Below are positions 18,049-27,564 of a stretch of 64,000 bases of DNA, in pieces. The notes beneath the pieces were generated by a model. The model saw only the letters and a list, made by a program, of their open reading frames with translations. It was not told where the DNA came from and searched no databases. The position numbers were made by a program, and so were the translations under genes. The stretch spans positions 1 to 64,000 of the forward strand of contig JALLOH010000001.1 of NCBI GenBank assembly GCA_027717655.1. The letters are read 5' to 3'. The number at the start of each line of letters is the position of its first letter. Position 1 is the stretch's first letter. Source of the stretch: Acidobacteriia bacterium AH_259_A11_L15 (lineage in GTDB: Bacteria > Acidobacteriota > Terriglobia > Acidiferrales > 2-02-FULL-67-57).

Positions 18049-18903
18049 CTAACCAATCAGGCGGGCCAGCAGCCCTTTCTTCTTTTTCGTGCGTTTCTGG
18101 TAAGGCTGGAACCACTCCGCCGGCAGTTTTTTCTTGCCGTTCTCCTGCACTTTGTCGGGGCCGCGCCGCTGGCGAACCTTTTCCTGCAACTCCAGCACGA
18201 TTTTCTTGGCCGTGTCCACGCCGGTGGGCCCCACCCCGATGATCTCTCCCTTCCGATTCTGCAGGTGCTGCCAGCGGTCATCCTCGACGGGGTCCACGCG
18301 CTCCGGAAAAACCTCCAAGAGGTGCTCCAGGTAGTCTTGGTCGAACGCCGGACAGTGCTGGAAGCCCGTATAGAGATTTTCCCGGACGTGCTCGGCGATG
18401 CGAGTCTTGTCGAACCTCCAGACACCGCCCTCCTCCTTGTCCCCGAAGCTCAACCAGTCGCTATTGATACGGTCGGCCAGATTGGCAATGGCGTAGCGAC
18501 ACCCGAACCCGCTCCAGAAATTGCCGTCGAAGAAGCAGTGGTCGCGGCTGGGCTTGCGCAACAGCTCTCGGAAGCAGTAGGTAAGCTGCCCCATCCGGTG
18601 CCAGTCGATTTCCGTCCCCTGCAGCCAGGCGCGCTTCTGCCGCAGGTCCCAAGTGGCCTCCTTCAACTCTTGCAGGGCCTCCAACTCGCGGAGCTGATAG
18701 GTGACGCGCACCTTCAGGCTCTTGCCCTCGCCGAACTGCTGGAAGGTTGGGTGCTTGCGGGCCACGCCGACGGCCTGCTCGAAGCCGGGCACGGTGGCGT
18801 AGGAGAGTTCCACCGTAATCCCCTGGGCCGGGATGACGGGCCCCGTGGTGGCCCCCGCCTCTTTTTGCGCTTCCTTCACGGTCTGCTTCTCAAAGACTGC
18901 CAT
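18049..18903 (-). CDS. Conserved protein of unknown function
   Basis: About 284 residues from ATG 18903. A GTG at 18966 is also in frame, but the extra 21 residues look non-coding and neither start has a clear ribosome-binding site. It is soluble and rich in aromatic and charged residues; the middle part (about 110-200) has many Trp, Phe and Cys and a WSGFGCRYA segment. The tail is a Lys-rich stretch suggesting contact with nucleic acid or ribosome. No known family recognised. First gene of a three-gene unit. Confidence 0.65.
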   Translation of the reverse strand: MAVFEKQTVKEAQKEAGATTGPVIPAQGITVELSYATVPGFEQAVGVARKHPTFQQFGEGKSLKVRVTYQLRELEALQELKEATWDLRQKRAWLQGTEIDWHRMGQLTYCFRELLRKPSRDHCFFDGNFWSGFGCRYAIANLADRINSDWLSFGDKEEGGVWRFDKTRIAEHVRENLYTGFQHCPAFDQDYLEHLLEVFPERVDPVEDDRWQHLQNRKGEIIGVGPTGVDTAKKIVLELQEKVRQRRGPDKVQENGKKKLPAEWFQPYQKRTKKKKGLLARLIG

Positions 18904-18958
18904 TGTAACGGGGAGGGGGGAACCGCGCAATCGGCGGCCCCGGCCCCAAAGAAAAGCT

Positions 18959-18989
18959 TTGACCACCCGCCCACCCCTGCGTGTACAAT
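18959..18989 (+). promoter_or_regulatory. Promoter candidate for the glycine-zipper protein gene
   Basis: TTGACC at 18959-18964 and TACAAT at 18984-18989 with a 19-base spacer, followed by GGGAGGCAGG and the ATG at 19033. Spacer is slightly long. Confidence 0.4.
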
Positions 18990-19032
18990 ACGGGGGTGTA
19001 GAGAAGCTCCCGTAGTTTGGGGGAGGCAGGTC

Positions 19033-19722
19033 ATGAAAGTGAAGGGATTCCTAGGGCGAGGGTTGGCTATTCTTATCGGCGTGGCGCTTGTGTGCCCCGG
19101 GTGGTTGTCGGCCCGCGACTTTTTCCTGCAAGAGGGCACGGAGATCAATCTGCGGCTTCGCACCAGCGTGGACAGCAAGATTTCCCAGCAGGGCGACCGC
19201 ATCATTGCCACGGTCGAAGACCCGGTCATCATCGACGACATGGAAGTCATCCCGGCGGGGGCACGAGTGCTGGGGCGCATCGGAGAGATTCAGAAGCCGG
19301 GCCGGTTCGGTCGCGGCGGGCGTCTGGTACTGGCTTTCGATTTGATTGAAGTGCCCGGAGCCGGCAACGTTCCCATCAGCGGCAGCCTGGTGGACCTCTA
19401 CGAGCCGGACTACGAGGAAGACGAGAACGTCCGGGACCTGGACATTGACCAGGAAGGCCAGGTCCACGCCGGTGGGCCTCGCAAGTTGAAGCGCCTGGGC
19501 AGCGTGGCCGGCGGCGCCGGTGTCGGCGCGGCGGCCGGCGGCGGCCTGGGAGCGGCCATCGGCGTGGCCGTGGGCGCCGGAGTGGCGTTCGTTTGGTTCA
19601 AGGGCAAGCACGTGGAACTCCCGGCCGGCACCGGCATGGTGATGCGGGTTGATCGCGGGGTGACTGTTTCCGTCCCCGACTTGCCGCGCACGGCCGGGGG
19701 AAGCAACGGCGATAAGCGCTAG
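19033..19722 (+). CDS. Exported glycine-zipper protein with TrbI/VirB10-like barrel
   Basis: 229 residues from ATG 19033 with a strong GGAGGCAGG site. A signal peptide ends near residue 27. Residues about 30-120 show alternating strands with the phrase EVIPAGARVLGRIGEIQKPGR, which resembles the small beta-barrel of TrbI/VirB10-like proteins. A Gly/Ala zipper (about 155-185) could insert in or lie on a membrane. A closing strand with PAGTGMVMRV follows. The role is unknown; envelope structure is the likely setting. It is a single gene flanked by genes on the other strand. Confidence 0.65.
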   Translation: MKVKGFLGRGLAILIGVALVCPGWLSARDFFLQEGTEINLRLRTSVDSKISQQGDRIIATVEDPVIIDDMEVIPAGARVLGRIGEIQKPGRFGRGGRLVLAFDLIEVPGAGNVPISGSLVDLYEPDYEEDENVRDLDIDQEGQVHAGGPRKLKRLGSVAGGAGVGAAAGGGLGAAIGVAVGAGVAFVWFKGKHVELPAGTGMVMRVDRGVTVSVPDLPRTAGGSNGDKR

Positions 19723-19724
19723 GC

Positions 19725-19746
19725 GAAGGCGGCTCCGCTTCCTTTT
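19725..19746 (+). terminator. Weak intrinsic terminator candidate
   Basis: A short stem (GAAG-CGG with CCG-CTTC, one bulged G) followed by CTTTTCC directly after the stop at 19722. The T-run is short. Confidence 0.3.
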
Positions 19747-19756
19747 CCCTGCAGAG

Positions 19757-20632
19757 CTAATAGAAGTCGTGGCGCGCCCGCAGGTGGGCCAGCTCGGCAT
19801 TGAACTGGGCGCCGATCAGGATGACCACCGCACTCAAATGCATCCAGATTAGCAACCCGATGGCCGCCGCAAACCCTCCGTAGAGGATGTTGTAGATAGC
19901 CAAGCGGCGCACGTAAAGGCCGAAGCCGCTGGTCACGATCCACCACAGCACCATGGCCAGGGCGGACCCGGGCAGCACGTCATTCCAGCGCGGGCGCGGA
20001 TCGGGGGTAAGGAAGTAGTAGAGGGCGGAGAGAACCAGAGTGGCCGTCAGGATGGCGAGGGAAAAGTAGCCCATCGTCCAAAGGATTTTGATGGGGCGGT
20101 CGAAGCCCACTCCCAGCTCCTCAATCAACCACGCCCGGACAAATTTCCCGAACACGACCAGCAGGCTCACCGCGACCCAGGGAATCACCGTCAGGATTAC
20201 CATGCCGAAGGAGCGCAACTGCCGGAACCAGAAGCTGTGCCGCTCTTCCCGGTCGTAGATGGCGGCAAAGATGCGGTTGAGCGAGAACATCAACTGCGAG
20301 CCCAGCAGGACCGTGCCCACGGCGCCGGCCACGAACAATCGGGTGGTATGCTCAGAAATCCGCCGCAGGGTGCCGGCCACGGCCCCGCGGCTCCCCGGCG
20401 GCAAGACCACCTCCAGTCCCTCCAGGAGGTCGTCCAGACCGGGGGCGGCAGAAATGATGACGGCGGCCAGAAATATCAGCGCGGGAAAGAATGCCATGAA
20501 CATGTTGAACGCCACCGCCTGGGCATGCAGCAAGGAGCCGCCACGCAGGCTGTTGTAGATGGCGTGCAGGATGGCCCGCCCGACCAGTCGGGGGGATTGG
20601 TGCGGGGGGTCTCCTGAGTCGGCTCTCACCAT
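19757..20632 (-). CDS. YihY/BrkB-family inner-membrane protein
   Basis: 291 residues from ATG 20632 (GGAGGGGG upstream; earlier in-frame codons look like leader sequence). Six hydrophobic segments and the family phrase AVAFNMFMAFFPALIF near the first helix, then GSLLHAQ just before it, identify the YihY (formerly called RNase BN) family. The function is unsettled; members are often linked with transport or envelope stress. The short cytosolic tail ends with a His-Asp-Phe-Tyr. No operon partner. Confidence 0.88.
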   Translation of the reverse strand: MVRADSGDPPHQSPRLVGRAILHAIYNSLRGGSLLHAQAVAFNMFMAFFPALIFLAAVIISAAPGLDDLLEGLEVVLPPGSRGAVAGTLRRISEHTTRLFVAGAVGTVLLGSQLMFSLNRIFAAIYDREERHSFWFRQLRSFGMVILTVIPWVAVSLLVVFGKFVRAWLIEELGVGFDRPIKILWTMGYFSLAILTATLVLSALYYFLTPDPRPRWNDVLPGSALAMVLWWIVTSGFGLYVRRLAIYNILYGGFAAAIGLLIWMHLSAVVILIGAQFNAELAHLRARHDFY

Positions 20633-20778
20633 CGGTGGTTGGCCCCCTCCGCGCGTGAAGGTTTGAAGCCGCCGCGGCTTTCGGGTAAGATTTGCGAGTG
20701 TACTCTTAGAAGGCGAACAGCGCAAAGCGCTTTTTGGCCGCCACGGGCGGGGGAAGGCTTTGCCGGGGGAGGACAGCC

Positions 20779-21648
20779 ATGGCCAACCTGGTTCGTTGCG
20801 GCCTGATCCAGGCCCGGTGCGAATGGTCTCCGGCCAAGACGCCGCTGGCGAAGATCAAACAGGCGATGACCCGCAAGCACGAGCGGTTGATCGCCCAAGC
20901 AGGGCGCCGCCGGGTGCAAATCCTCTGCTTGCAAGAGCTCTTCTACGGGCCCTACTTCTGTGCCGAGCAGGACACTCGCTGGTACCCGCTGGCCGAGCCC
21001 GTCCCCGGCCCCACGGTGCGCTGGGCGCAGAAGCTGGCCAAGAAATACAAGATGGTGATGGTGGTGCCTGTGTATGAAGTCGAGTTGTCCGGCGTCTACT
21101 ACAACACCGCCGCGGTCATCGACGCCAACGGCCGCTACCTGGGCAAGTATCGCAAGCACCACATCCCCCACTGCCACCCCGGCTTCTGGGAGAAGTTCTA
21201 CTTCACCCCCGGCAACAGCGGCTACCCGGTCTTCCAAACCCGCTATGCCAAGGTCGGCGTCTACATCTGTTACGACCGGCACTTCCCCGAAGGCGCCCGC
21301 ATCCTGGGATTGAACGGAGCCGAGATTGTCTTTAACCCGTCGGCCACCGTAGCCGGGCTCTCGGAATACCTCTGGGAACTGGAGCAGCCCGCCCAGGCGG
21401 TGGCGAACGGTTACTTCATCGGTGCCATCAATCGGGTAGGGCATGAGCTGCCCTGGGACATCGGCGAGTTTTACGGCAAGAGCTACTTCTGCGACCCGCG
21501 AGGACAAATCGTCACCCAGGCCAGCCGGGACAAGGATGAGGTGCTGGTCGCCGACCTGAACTTGGACATCATCCAGCAGGTCCGCTCCACCTGGCAGTTC
21601 TACCGCGACCGCCGCCCGGAGACTTACAACAGCCTGGCGCAGGTGTGA
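20779..21648 (+). CDS. Nitrilase-superfamily amidohydrolase, probable beta-ureidopropionase / N-carbamoyl amidase
   Basis: 289 residues from ATG 20779 with GGGGGAGGA upstream. The nitrilase triad is complete: Glu53 (LQELFYGPYF), Lys126 (YRKHHIP) and Cys164 (YICYDRHFPE). The phrases FYGPYFCAEQ and DRHFPEGARILGLNGAE are those of the N-carbamoyl-beta-alanine / N-carbamoylputrescine branch. The neighbouring aminotransferase, semialdehyde-type dehydrogenase, NCS1 transporter and the dihydropyrimidinase at 36.5 kb make N-carbamoyl-beta-alanine (giving beta-alanine, CO2 and ammonia) or a hydantoin-derived N-carbamoyl amino acid the likely substrate. N-carbamoylputrescine is the alternative. Confidence 0.85.
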   Translation: MANLVRCGLIQARCEWSPAKTPLAKIKQAMTRKHERLIAQAGRRRVQILCLQELFYGPYFCAEQDTRWYPLAEPVPGPTVRWAQKLAKKYKMVMVVPVYEVELSGVYYNTAAVIDANGRYLGKYRKHHIPHCHPGFWEKFYFTPGNSGYPVFQTRYAKVGVYICYDRHFPEGARILGLNGAEIVFNPSATVAGLSEYLWELEQPAQAVANGYFIGAINRVGHELPWDIGEFYGKSYFCDPRGQIVTQASRDKDEVLVADLNLDIIQQVRSTWQFYRDRRPETYNSLAQV

Positions 21649-21738
21649 GCACAAGACTTTGGACCCGTCCACTCATGAGTTGTTCTTACTCTGTCCGCCC
21701 GCAAGAACCGAAGGAACTGTACGGGAGAGCAGGCGCTT

Positions 21739-21804
21739 TGTCGGGGCCGGGCTTCAGCCCGGCCGGAAAAGCAGCCAAAAACCAGGCGGCTTTAGCCGCT
21801 GAGG
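21739..21804 (+). repeat. REP pair upstream of the RAYT gene
   Basis: Two palindromes in the order TTCA-loop (stem GGCCGGGC/GCCCGGCC, 21745-21764) and TTTA-loop (stem GCGGC/GCCGC, 21786-21799), the latter followed by TGAGG. The GAGGGA just after serves as ribosome-binding site of the transposase gene. Confidence 0.8.
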
Positions 21805-21810
21805 GACATT

Positions 21811-22353
21811 GTGACGCATCTTAGGCGCTTGAGCCGAATTCCCGGCACCTATTTCGTGACCTCCAACACCTGGCAACGCAGGCCCCTATTCCGCAAAGAA
21901 CAGCCAGCTCGCCTGTTCCTCGATTGCCTGTTCCACTATCGCAACGAAGGCAACTTCTTGTTACATGAATTTGTTCTCATGCCGGACCACTTCCACTTGT
22001 TGCTGACGCCCGCACCTGCGGTCACGCTGGAGCGCGCCCTGCAGCTAATCAAGGGTGGCAGTTCGCATCGAATTCGACACGAACTCCGCTACCAGTTCCC
22101 CATTTGGCAGACCGCTTTTGATGACCATAGAATCCGAAGCGTGAGAGACTACAAGCAACGCCAGGCCTACATTTGGAACAACCCTGTGACGAAGAAGCTG
22201 GTGGCAAAACCAGAGGAGTACGCTTTCTCTTCCGCCAGCCCTCAGTACAAGTCTCTTGTGGACGTCTGGTCGCCTGAACTAACCTCAGCGGCTAAAGCCG
22301 AGGTTGCAGAACCAATGGAAATGGCCGCGCTAAAGCGCGGCCCCGACAAGTGA
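21811..22353 (+). CDS. REP-associated tyrosine transposase (RAYT, TnpA-REP family)
   Basis: 180 residues from GTG 21811 (GAGGGA upstream). This is a Y1 HUH nuclease: the HUH metal motif is HFH in MPDHFHLLL, and the catalytic Tyr is in the helix RDYKQRQAYIWNNP. The N-terminal IPGTYFVTSNT strand is typical. RAYTs cut and join single-stranded REP DNA. The last third of the gene overlaps two REP palindromes, so protein and repeat sequence are constrained together. It sits between the amidase and aminotransferase genes without breaking either. Confidence 0.93.
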   Translation: MTHLRRLSRIPGTYFVTSNTWQRRPLFRKEQPARLFLDCLFHYRNEGNFLLHEFVLMPDHFHLLLTPAPAVTLERALQLIKGGSSHRIRHELRYQFPIWQTAFDDHRIRSVRDYKQRQAYIWNNPVTKKLVAKPEEYAFSSASPQYKSLVDVWSPELTSAAKAEVAEPMEMAALKRGPDK

Positions 22354-22395
22354 CTTTGTGAGAGGGGGCAGCCGGGCTGAAGCCCGGCTCCGACA
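22287..22395 (-). repeat. Inverted REP pair at the 3' end of the RAYT gene
   Basis: Palindromes in reverse order and orientation to the upstream pair: a TAAA-loop copy at 22287-22302 preceded by CCTCA, a perfect TAAA-loop 8-bp stem (22323-22342) followed by CCCCGACA, and a TGAA-loop stem (AGCCGGGC/GCCCGGCT, 22370-22389) ending in TCCGACA. Confidence 0.8.
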
Positions 22396-22404
22396 GGAAC
22401 ACCT

Positions 22405-23694
22405 ATGAAGCCAAGAGAGGTTCGGGAGAAACACAAGAAGTATTTGTTCCCCTGCGTGGCGAACTACTACGCCGAGCCGTTGGTGGTGGACCACGCCCGG
22501 GGCCAGTTTGTCTTCGACGGGGAGGGCCGCCGCTACCTGGACTTTTTCGGCGGCATCCTCACCATCAGCATCGGCCACTGCCACGAGAAGGTTACGAGCA
22601 AGATCAAAGCCCAGGTGGATAAGCTCCAGCACACCACCACGCTCTACCCCAACGAAGCCATCGTCGCGCTGGCCGAGAAGCTGGCCCAGATCACTCCGGG
22701 AAAGCTCCAGAAGAGCTACTTCACCAACAGCGGCACGGAAGCGAACGAAGTAGCGGTGCTGCTGGCCCGGATGGCCACCGGCAGTTTCGAGGTGGTGGCC
22801 CTGCGGCACGGCTACAGTGGCCACTCACTGGTGGCCAAGTCGCTCACCGGCCAGGCACCCTGGCGGCGCGCCGGCGTGATCAGCCTGGGGGTTGTCCACG
22901 CCATGAGCCCCTACTGCTACCGTTGCCCGCTGGGCCTGCGCTATCCCGACTGCGGGGTGGCCTGCGCCAAAGACGTCGAGGAGGTCATCCAGACCACCAC
23001 CACCGGGCGCATCGCCGCCTTCCTGGCCGAGCCCATCCAGGGCGTGGGCGGCTTCATCACGCCGCCGCCTGAGTACTTCAAGATCGTCTTCAACATCGTC
23101 AAGAAGTACGACGGACTGTTCATCGCCGACGAAGTGCAGACCGGCTTCGGGCGCACGGGCAAGAAATGGTTCGGGATCGAACATTGGGAGGTGGAGCCGG
23201 ACATCATCACCACGGCCAAGGGGATGGCCAACGGCTCGCCCGTGGGCGCCACCATGGCGCGGGCGGAGATCGCCGACGCTTTCCAGGGACTGACCATCTC
23301 TACGTTCGGCGGCAACCCCGTCAGCTCGGTAGCGGCGCGGGCCACCATCGAGGTGATCGAAGAAGAAAAGCTCCGCGACAACGCCCACGAAGTCGGCTCC
23401 TACCTCCGCCAGAAGCTGGAAGGATTGCAGCAGAAGTACCCGCTCATCGGCGACGTCCGCGGGATGGGCCTGATGCAAGCCCTGGAACTGGTGAAAGACC
23501 GGCAAAGCAAAGAACCCGCTCCGCAGGAGCTGGTGCAATTGATGGAGCGCTGCAAGCAGAACGGGCTGCTGATCGGCAAGGGCGGGCTCTACGGAAACGT
23601 GGTGCGGCTCTCCCCGCCCCTGAACATCGGCAAGGCGGACGTGGACGAGGCCATCCGCATCCTGGACCAGTCTTTCGCCGAGGTAAAAGTCTAA
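22405..23694 (+). CDS. Class III pyridoxal-phosphate aminotransferase
   Basis: 429 residues. The PLP Lys is Lys272 (ITTAKGMANG) with Asp242 in ADEVQTGFGRTG and a GTEANE phosphate-binding loop at 110-115. Members of this branch (AGXT2-like, beta-alanine or 4-aminobutyrate type) move the amino group of an omega-amino acid to pyruvate or 2-oxoglutarate. Between a carbamoyl amidase and an aldehyde dehydrogenase, the likely step is beta-alanine to malonate semialdehyde. A CxYRCPLGLRYPDCGVAC segment (171-187) with four Cys is notable and seen in the AGXT2-like branch. Only 10 bases separate it from the next gene. Confidence 0.88.
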   Translation: MKPREVREKHKKYLFPCVANYYAEPLVVDHARGQFVFDGEGRRYLDFFGGILTISIGHCHEKVTSKIKAQVDKLQHTTTLYPNEAIVALAEKLAQITPGKLQKSYFTNSGTEANEVAVLLARMATGSFEVVALRHGYSGHSLVAKSLTGQAPWRRAGVISLGVVHAMSPYCYRCPLGLRYPDCGVACAKDVEEVIQTTTTGRIAAFLAEPIQGVGGFITPPPEYFKIVFNIVKKYDGLFIADEVQTGFGRTGKKWFGIEHWEVEPDIITTAKGMANGSPVGATMARAEIADAFQGLTISTFGGNPVSSVAARATIEVIEEEKLRDNAHEVGSYLRQKLEGLQQKYPLIGDVRGMGLMQALELVKDRQSKEPAPQELVQLMERCKQNGLLIGKGGLYGNVVRLSPPLNIGKADVDEAIRILDQSFAEVKV

Positions 23695-23704
23695 AGGGGA
23701 GGCC

Positions 23705-25210
23705 ATGATGGCGACGGTCACGCAGGTCAGCAAGGCGGCAACCTGTCCGAACTACATCGACGGCCAGTGGGTGGAGTCGCGCTCGGGCAAGACCCTGGAG
23801 CGGCGCAACCCGGCCAAGCACGCCGACCTGATCGGCCTGGCGCCGCTCAGTTCGCGCGAAGAAATCCGCCAGGGCGTCGAGGCGGCCCGGCGCGCCTTCC
23901 CCGGCTGGCGGGACACTCCCGCGCCGGTGCGCGGCAAGCACATCCTGTGGGCCGCGCAAATCCTGGAAGCGGAAAAGGACGAGCTGGCCCGCCTGCTGAC
24001 CCGTGAAGAAGGCAAGACGATCCGAGAAGCGCTGGGTGAAATCCTACGCACGGTTAACATCCTCGAATACACGGCCGGCGAAGCGACGCGGCTGACCGGC
24101 GAGACCCTGCCTTCGCAGCTTCCCCGGAACTTTGCTTACACCATTCGCCAGCCCGTGGGCGTGGTGGGCCTGATTACCCCGTGGAACTTCCCCATCGCGG
24201 TGCCGGTGTGGAAGATCGCTCCGGCGCTGGTCTGCGGAAACACGGTGGTCTGGAAGCCGTCGGAGCTGACCCCGTTCACTTCCCGCCAGGTGGTGGACAT
24301 CCTGGCGCGGGCCGGACTGCCCGCCGGGGTGCTCAACATGGTAAATGGCGCCGGCGAAGAAGCGGGCGACGAACTGGTCGAGCACCCCGCCGTTCGCGCC
24401 ATCAGCTTCACCGGCTCCTGTGAAGTCGGCGCGCAGATTTACGCCAAGGCTGCTCGCCAGATGAAGAAAGTCCAGTGCGAGATGGGCGGCAAGAACCCGG
24501 TGGTGGTTCTGGAGGACGCCGACCTCGAGCTGGCGGCCACCAGCACGGTGATGGGCGCCTTCGGGTCCACCGGGCAGCGCTGCACCGCCACCAGCCGGGT
24601 GATTGTGGTCGAGGCCGTCGCGGACAAGTTCGTACAGATGCTCCTGGAGCGCGCCCAAGCCCTCAAGGTCGGCAACGGCACCGAGCCCGACACTCAAGTC
24701 GGCCCCTCGGTGGACGAAGCGCAGTTCAACAAGGTGCAGGAATACCTCGAGATTGGAAAGAAGGAAGGCAAGCTTCTCTGCGGAGGCGAGCGCCTGCGCG
24801 GCGGCGCCTACGACCACGGCTACTTCACCCCGCCCACCCTCTTCGACCACGTCCCTCCCCACGCCCGGATCGCCCAGGAAGAAATCTTCGGGCCGGTGCT
24901 CTCGGTGATTCGCGTGAAGGATTTCGACGAAGCGGTCGAGGCGGCCAGCAACATCCGCTACGGCCTGGCGGCGTCCATCTTCAGCACCGACGCCAACCGC
25001 GTCTTCCAGTTCACCGACCGCATCGAGTGCGGCATCGTCCACATCAATTCCCCCACCGTGGGCGGCGAAGCCCACGTGCCCTTCGGCGGGGCCAAGGACA
25101 GTGGCCTGGGCGAGCGCGAAACCGGCTCCACCGCCATTGATTTCTACACCGAGCTGAAGGTAGTCTACGTCGACTACACCGGGCGCAAGCGCGAGACCAG
25201 CATCTACTGA
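23705..25210 (+). CDS. NAD(P)-dependent aldehyde dehydrogenase, semialdehyde type
   Basis: 501 residues; AAAGGGGAGG precedes two consecutive ATG codons. Catalytic residues are all present: Asn161 (PWNFP), Glu259 (CEMGGKNP) and Cys293 (GQRCTA), with the FTGS Rossmann loop. This is an ordinary soluble ALDH, near the 2-oxoglutarate semialdehyde and succinate semialdehyde branches. It lacks the features of CoA-acylating enzymes (PduP/EutE or MmsA). In this operon it probably oxidises the semialdehyde made by the aminotransferase just upstream. Confidence 0.88.
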   Translation: MMATVTQVSKAATCPNYIDGQWVESRSGKTLERRNPAKHADLIGLAPLSSREEIRQGVEAARRAFPGWRDTPAPVRGKHILWAAQILEAEKDELARLLTREEGKTIREALGEILRTVNILEYTAGEATRLTGETLPSQLPRNFAYTIRQPVGVVGLITPWNFPIAVPVWKIAPALVCGNTVVWKPSELTPFTSRQVVDILARAGLPAGVLNMVNGAGEEAGDELVEHPAVRAISFTGSCEVGAQIYAKAARQMKKVQCEMGGKNPVVVLEDADLELAATSTVMGAFGSTGQRCTATSRVIVVEAVADKFVQMLLERAQALKVGNGTEPDTQVGPSVDEAQFNKVQEYLEIGKKEGKLLCGGERLRGGAYDHGYFTPPTLFDHVPPHARIAQEEIFGPVLSVIRVKDFDEAVEAASNIRYGLAASIFSTDANRVFQFTDRIECGIVHINSPTVGGEAHVPFGGAKDSGLGERETGSTAIDFYTELKVVYVDYTGRKRETSIY

Positions 25211-25218
25211 TCGGTTCC

Positions 25219-25248
25219 TCGGGGCCCCTCTTGAGTTAGGGGTCCCGA
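25219..25248 (+). terminator. Hairpin between aldehyde dehydrogenase and transporter genes
   Basis: An 11-bp stem with one G-U pair (TCGGGGCCCCT / AGGGGTCCCGA) and an 8-base loop begins 9 bases after the stop. No U-tract follows, so partial termination or 3'-end protection fits better than full termination. Confidence 0.45.
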
Positions 25249-25273
25249 GAAGGGCTTCTGTAGTGCGCACTCG

Positions 25274-26731
<1,458 letters not shown>

Positions 26732-27472
26732 ATGCCGCGGTCACGCCCACTCATAACCGTTGCCGTCTTCGACCTGGACGACACCCTCTATGATTGCCGC
26801 CGCCAGCGCGTGCTGGCCGCTCACCGCCACGCCTGCCAAAAGCTGCTGCAGGCCGGGCTCCGCCGCCGCGCCAACCGGCGGCTTACCCTTCAACACCTTC
26901 TGAAGCTCCGCCGTCGGCTGTTTCGCCAGCAACACAACCTGGATACGCTCGATCTCCGGCTCTGCCTTCACCTGGGTCTCCGCGGTCGGGAAGCCCGCCG
27001 GCTCGCTCGCCGTGGCCGCCAGGCTTACTTCAGCTATCCCGTCCGCAACCTTCGCCTGTTTCCGGAGACCCGGCCAACCCTGCGACGCCTCCATCAATCC
27101 GGTGTCCAGATTTTCATCCTGACCGCCGGCCTCCTGCGCATCCAACGCGCCAAGACCCGCCTGCTCGGACTCGACCGCTCCCCCTATGTTCGAAAAATCT
27201 TCTACACCCGCTTGACCCGGGGCCGCGGGAAGAAGCAATACTTGCGCAGGGTTCTCCAAGTGGAGCCGAACCCGCGCCGCGTGCTGGTCGTGGGCGACCG
27301 AGCCGATAGCGAAATCCGTGCCGCCAACGAACTGGGCCTGTGGACCGTGCGCCGCCGCGGCGGGGAATTCGCCGGCTATGAACCTCAACGCCGGCACGAG
27401 CGCCCGCACTTCACCATCCGCCGCCTCTCGCAGCTCTTCCGCCTGGCGCTCGTTTTCGCCAAGTCGGTCTAG
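26732..27472 (+). CDS. HAD-superfamily hydrolase
   Basis: 246 residues, very Arg-rich. HAD motifs: I FDLDDTLY (nucleophile and acid Asp), II the ILTAG Thr, III Lys in the KKQYLRRVL region, IV GDRADSEIRAANELG. The helical cap is inserted after motif I (C1 type). It resembles small phosphatases acting on nucleotides or sugar phosphates. No spacing from the transporter gene, so it may work in the same pathway, for example on a nucleotide released from pyrimidine turnover; that is inference. Confidence 0.8.
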   Translation: MPRSRPLITVAVFDLDDTLYDCRRQRVLAAHRHACQKLLQAGLRRRANRRLTLQHLLKLRRRLFRQQHNLDTLDLRLCLHLGLRGREARRLARRGRQAYFSYPVRNLRLFPETRPTLRRLHQSGVQIFILTAGLLRIQRAKTRLLGLDRSPYVRKIFYTRLTRGRGKKQYLRRVLQVEPNPRRVLVVGDRADSEIRAANELGLWTVRRRGGEFAGYEPQRRHERPHFTIRRLSQLFRLALVFAKSV

Positions 27473-27479
27473 CGAACCG

Positions 27480-27542
27480 TCGGGGCCGGCCTTCAGGTCG
27501 GCTGCAAGAGGAACAATAAAGAAGGGGCTTTAGCCCCTGAGG
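27480..27542 (+). repeat. Stand-alone REP pair of the same type as the RAYT flanks
   Basis: An imperfect TTCA-loop palindrome (GCCGGCC/GGTCGGC, 27485-27502) preceded by TCGGGG, and a TTTA-loop one (GGGGC/GCCCC, 27524-27537) followed by TGAGG. Order, loops and flanking bases match the pair at 21739-21804, with no transposase gene here. It fills the gap between the HAD and LhgO genes. Confidence 0.7.
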
Positions 27543-27564
27543 TAAGAATTCCTCAATCGACAAG

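Larger units (their letters stand above)
21739..22395 (+). mobile_element. RAYT unit: transposase gene bounded by inverted REP palindromes
   Basis: The ends are 26-base inverted repeats, 21739-21764 and 22370-22395, matching at 24 of 26 positions. Each contains a perfect 8-bp palindrome with a TTCA (or TGAA) loop. Inside them lie a second pair of palindromes with TTTA or TAAA loops (21786-21799 and 22323-22342), plus a TAAA-loop one at 22287-22302. Together the two sides form a mirror-image arrangement around the transposase gene. RAYT elements are not classic transposons; they are thought to spread REP sequences. Confidence 0.8.

Noticed and set aside
23705..25210. Aldehyde dehydrogenase as the missing BMC core enzyme
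   Set aside because: It has the Glu and Asn of non-acylating soluble dehydrogenases and belongs to the aminotransferase operon, 33 kb from the shell genes; no encapsulation-peptide tail is seen.
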